A DNA stretch of 64,000 bases from Polyporus tsugae (lineage: Eukaryota > Basidiomycota > Agaricomycetes > Polyporales > Polyporaceae), in assembly GCA_024305745.1 (NCBI GenBank), contig JAHRBS010000004.1:1612001-1676000 (forward strand), written 5' to 3'. Numbering within the stretch: position 1 is the stretch's first letter; every line of letters begins with the position of its first letter. This document shows, piece by piece, positions 60,977 to 64,000 of this stretch. The notes below the pieces were generated by a model, which was not told where the DNA came from, did not search any database, and saw only the letters and a program-made list of their open reading frames with translations. Position numbers and translations under genes: made by a program.

Positions 60977-61814
60977 TCAGAGGGCGGCGGCAAGGTCGAC
61001 TTCTCTCTTGTTGAGACGGTCGATCTCAGCCTCGAGCGCCACGTTTGCCATCTCGATCTGGAGAATGCTGGATATGAGCTCCGTCCACCGCGTCTCGAGC
61101 GACGTCAGCTGTGTTCCCAGACGCGTCTGCACCCCCGCCAAACGCTCGTCAATATGGCATCCGGGGAGCGTAGTTCTGGGCCGTGCGCACCTGCTGGTTC
61201 TTCCGGTCCCGGTTCACCTCCGTCGTCAGGTTCTTCAGCTCTTCTAGTGCCTGCTCGACGTCCTTCGCCGTCGCCTCATTCAGATAGTTGTGTATCCGCC
61301 AGGCGTTGGACCCATACTGCTGCTGCAGCGCAAGGTTCGTATGCCTGCCACCGTCCCCCCTCAGCTCGGCGTCATGTAAAATATTGCACAGCATCCTCAC
61401 CGTAGCTTCTGGTGCTCAAGCTGTGCCCGAGCGTTCTTCAGGGCTTCCTGCCACTCCTCCTCGTTGTCTAGCCTTGTGGGTGCAGGCAGTTGGTACCGCG
61501 TCGTGTCCAGAGGAGGCAGTAGCCGGTGATTCGAAATGCGCTCAAGCTCAGCCTGCAACATCGGGGAGTTCTGGCAAGGAGGTCAATACACACTCCGAGA
61601 CGCCATACGACAAGCGAACGTTGCGCACGAACAGCGAATAGTATCGGCTCCGGAGGCACCTTCGAGTGCAGCGTTTGCGGTTGCCTCCCCTCCCGCGCCA
61701 ACTCCTTCTCTACCTTCTCCTTTAGAATGGGGAACTGCTCTAGGTCATTGTCATAGTATGGCAGAGAGTCGAAGATCATTGCGGGCTGCGAGTCGCCGTT
61801 GGTCGCTGAAGACA
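60977..61814 (-). CDS. Pre-mRNA-splicing factor SPF27 (BCAS2/Cwf7)
   Basis: Core member of the Prp19 (NineTeen) complex of the active spliceosome. The start MSSATNGDSQPAMIFDSLPY contains the family's usual N-terminal block, ending in YYDNDLEQFPILKEKVEKEL. After introns come MLQAELERISNHRLLPPLDT and RYQLPAPTRLDNEEEWQEAL. The rest is one long coiled coil: NARAQLEHQKLR, then HTNLALQQQYGSNAWRIHNY, then VEQALEELKNLTTEVNRDRK. The final exon gives LGTQLTSLETRWTELISSIL and ends with EAEIDRLNKREVDLAAAL. This matches the size and coiled-coil layout of SPF27, where the C-terminal helices contact Prp19 and Cef1. The start lies only 126 bases from the divergent NDUFS3 start. Confidence 0.85.
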
Positions 61815-61940
61815 TTTTGAGGAGGATGGAGTAGGAAGCGAGGGTGGCTGCAAAGCAGGCGCCCGTGTGTCGCGGCGCGTCAAGGTCGTGAGTATCTCCG
61901 AGTCCGACGTTCGTTCCGCTCATCCTCGACGTCGACCACC
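61815..61940. promoter_or_regulatory. Compact bidirectional promoter, SPF27 / NDUFS3
   Basis: Only 126 bases separate the two divergent start codons, so both leaders and both core promoters must fit here or overlap. No TATA box is seen. Confidence 0.6.
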
Positions 61941-63241
61941 ATGTCTCTCCGGCTGGCTCGCACCACGGGCCAGCTCCTTCGCCATGCCTCGTCTCGCCCC
62001 ATAGCGGCGGGCGCAGTGCACCTGAGCCGGGCTCTTCATTCCTCCAAACCGTCGAAAGGTATGAATTTCGTCACGATTGCACATTCTGCTCGAGTCCAAC
62101 CGACCTCCCCCGCACCCAGCCTCGACATCCCCATTCACGGAGCCGACCTCCCCCAACCCGACCTTGACCAAGTACGCTGAGGCCACCGAGAAGCTGCACA
62201 CGTACGGCTCCTACCTCATCCAATGTCTCCCCAAATACGTGCAGCAGTTCTCTGTCCTCAAGGACGAGCTCACGCTCCACATCTCCCCCGCCGGCGTCGT
62301 CCCCGTCCTCACCTTCCTCCGCGACCACTCCCAATGCCAGTACAAGGCGTGCATGGACATCAGCGGCGTCGATTTCCCGGAGCGTGATCAGCGCTTTGAG
62401 GTCGTCTACAACCTTCTCAGCGTGAAGTACGGCAGCCGGATCCGGGTCAAGACCTACGCGAGCGAAGTGGACTCCATCCCCAGCGCGACGTCTGTTTTCA
62501 GGGGAGCTGACTGGTGCGTTATTTCATCTCTTGTGCTCATCTCACGTAGCGCACGCCGCGTTGCGCTGCGAAACATACGCTTCTTTGCGACAATGGCGGA
62601 CTGCTGACCGCCTCGTGCAGGTACGAGCGCGAGGTCTGGGACCTGTACGGCGTGGTCTTCAAGGACCACCCTGACCTGTGCGTCTTGTTCCTCACTATTG
62701 CCGTACACGCGTTGTCTGACACTTGACCCGACATCCTCACTGCAGCCGCCGCATCCTCACCGATTACGGTATGTGAAACGGAAGCGGGAAACAGATTTTG
62801 CAGCGCTTTGTTCTCATGCGGCCGCCATCTTTTCGCTACTTTACAGGCTTTGAAGGACACCCGCTCCGGAAGGACTTCCCGCTCACGGTACGGATCATCT
62901 CTCAACCACATTCATTTGTCTCTACGTCCAAGTGGCTTCCTGAAAATGTCCATCAACTCACGCTTCATATGTCGATACAGGGTTATACTGAGGTACGCTA
63001 CGACGAGGAGCGCAAGCGGGTCGTCTACGAGCCTCTCCAGCTCACTCAAGCTTTCCGGTACGTGCAGCCGCCATCTTCCGAGTTAACCCGATCACAGGCT
63101 GAGCGTCCGTGATTGCACCCGCTCAGGAACTTCGACTCGCTTTCGCCCTGGGAGCAGATTGGCGAGGGCACGGCGCCCAAACGGCCGGACGAGCTCAAGC
63201 CGGTGCCCCCTCCCCCACCTCCGCCCGAGGAGAAGAAGTAG
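61941..63241 (+). CDS. NADH:ubiquinone oxidoreductase 30 kDa subunit (NDUFS3)
   Basis: Core subunit of the Q-module of respiratory complex I. The presequence [20 protein letters not shown] leads to [11 protein letters not shown], a short intron, then a Pro/Thr-rich linker. The mature part begins [40 protein letters not shown] and [20 protein letters not shown] follow, then [20 protein letters not shown]. After [20 protein letters not shown] and GADW an intron precedes [19 protein letters not shown], the family signature, and [20 protein letters not shown]. The end gives [33 protein letters not shown] and a Pro-rich tail closing EEKK at 63241. Introns are short and split the signature region several times. 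The protein is complete. Confidence 0.93.
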
Positions 63242-63461
63242 ATGTAGTACGCATACACGAGCGGTGCACTATAGTACATATACATACAGTGCCGTTCTTG
63301 ACGCGCCTTTCTCTGTACCTACGCTTAAGTCGCGTGCACCGCCAGCGAAACGAGATCAATAATTCCTGCGCAAGCCCCTCCGCCAGTTGGGTCCGCCCAT
63401 GGTATACAGAGTGATCATAAAGCCGTAAACGCAAACGCAATCGTGTCCGTCAGCACTGTTA

Positions 63462-64000
63462 TCAAGACGCCGCCTTCTCGGCGGCAGGTTCTTGTTCGAC
63501 AGCAGGCTGCTTCTCCTTCTTGCCGTCCCAGCCCATCCGCTGGCCGATGTACTCCTGGCCGACGACTTCGACCCCGATCCGGATGGCTTCCACGACAAGG
63601 TCTTCTACCCAATCGTACTCATCCCAGACGTCCAGCCACTTGGCGGGCACAGATTGAGTGACAGTCGAGTGGATAAGGTTATGGTGAGGGTCTGACAGAG
63701 AAATCAGGAAGTGAAGCGAAGATTGGGTGGTTGAACTCGAAGACGCCGGTGTTTCAGTCCCTGAGGAAATCTGCGGGAGCGCGTATGTCGTGGAGAAGGG
63801 CTGGACGCGGAGGTAGACGTAGGAATAGGTCGTGGGGTTCTGTGCGGCGGAAGCGGGGGGCTGCTCTGGTTTCACGTTGCGCTTAATTAGCTCCTCGAGG
63901 TTCGCCTGCACACGCATAGTACTTGAGCAAAAAACCAAATCACATGGACGTCAACGAGATACACATACCTGAGACAACTTGAGCGCTGCATCGTACCCGT
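63462..64000 (-). CDS. Unrecognised protein, partial (5' end beyond window)
   Basis: The gene runs off the right edge. The exon at 63969-64000 reads GYDAALKLSQ, followed by a 63-base intron (63906-63968, donor GTATGT, acceptor GTGCAG). The last exon (63462-63905) gives ANLEELIKRNVKPEQPPASA then TYSYVYLRVQPFSTTYALPQ. A Ser/Thr stretch and LHFLISLSDPHHNLIHSTVT come next, then WLDVWDEYDWVEDLVVEAIR and IGVEVVGQEYIGQRMGWDGK. It ends in EQEPAAEKAAS. I do not recognise the family. The sequence looks like a real conserved soluble protein, not chance, because intron signals and frame agree. Confidence 0.6.

Overview
This window is nuclear DNA of a filamentous fungus, most likely a mushroom-forming basidiomycete (Agaricomycete). 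The genes are closely packed on both strands. Almost all are cut by introns of about 46-65 bases with GTRNGT-type donors, CTNAC/CTNAN-like branch sites and YAG acceptors, and leaders are often pyrimidine rich. I see no operons, tRNA, rRNA, CRISPR array or intact transposon.

Layout: 1-2289 shows no credible gene. 2290-10088 (-) is a BLM10/PA200 proteasome activator (copy 1). 10441-13198 (+) holds two mitochondrial proteins, an AIM18/AIM46-type chalcone-isomerase-fold protein and TIM21. 13399-13970 (-) is V-ATPase subunit F, divergent from an SGT1/ecdysoneless homologue (14203-17273 +). A RING-HC ubiquitin ligase (17984-19612 +) converges on an unrecognised 707-residue protein (20012-22185 -). 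Next are a translin-associated factor X homologue (22712-23844 -) and a HIT-domain protein (24337-25392 +). A second, diverged BLM10 paralogue fills 25638-34136 (-).

After that come a small unrecognised protein (34539-35647 -), a very large disordered Ser/Pro-rich protein (36068-41256 +), mitochondrial succinyl-CoA ligase beta (41476-43173 -), a DinB-like protein (43688-44535 +), an RPD3-type histone deacetylase (44851-47113 +), RAD14/XPA (47389-48553 +) and a peroxisomal acyl-CoA thioesterase ending in SKL (48904-50379 +). A loosely packed stretch (50380-56505) contains an intronless BTG/Tob-domain gene (52687-53727 +). The window closes with biotin synthase (56506-58080 +), a DEDDh-exonuclease-fold protein with its active-site residues replaced (59613-60651 +), splicing factor SPF27/BCAS2 (60977-61814 -), complex I NDUFS3 (61941-63241 +) and a partial unrecognised gene at the right edge (63462-64000 -).

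Most genes are unlinked housekeeping functions: proteasome, mitochondrial import and respiration, chromatin, repair and splicing. The points that stand out are: (1) two BLM10 paralogues on the same strand about 15.5 kb apart, both keeping the C-terminal Tyr-Tyr-Ala gate-opening motif, which in each gene is completed by an 8-base final exon; (2) a 9-base in-frame microexon in BLM10 copy 1; (3) a cleanly spliced REX4-like exonuclease domain in which the catalytic positions are Gln, Gln, Phe, Asp and Arg; (4) a fungal BTG/Tob-domain gene. Gene models were spliced by eye from reading frame, splice signals and family similarity, so internal exon borders of the long genes are approximate.
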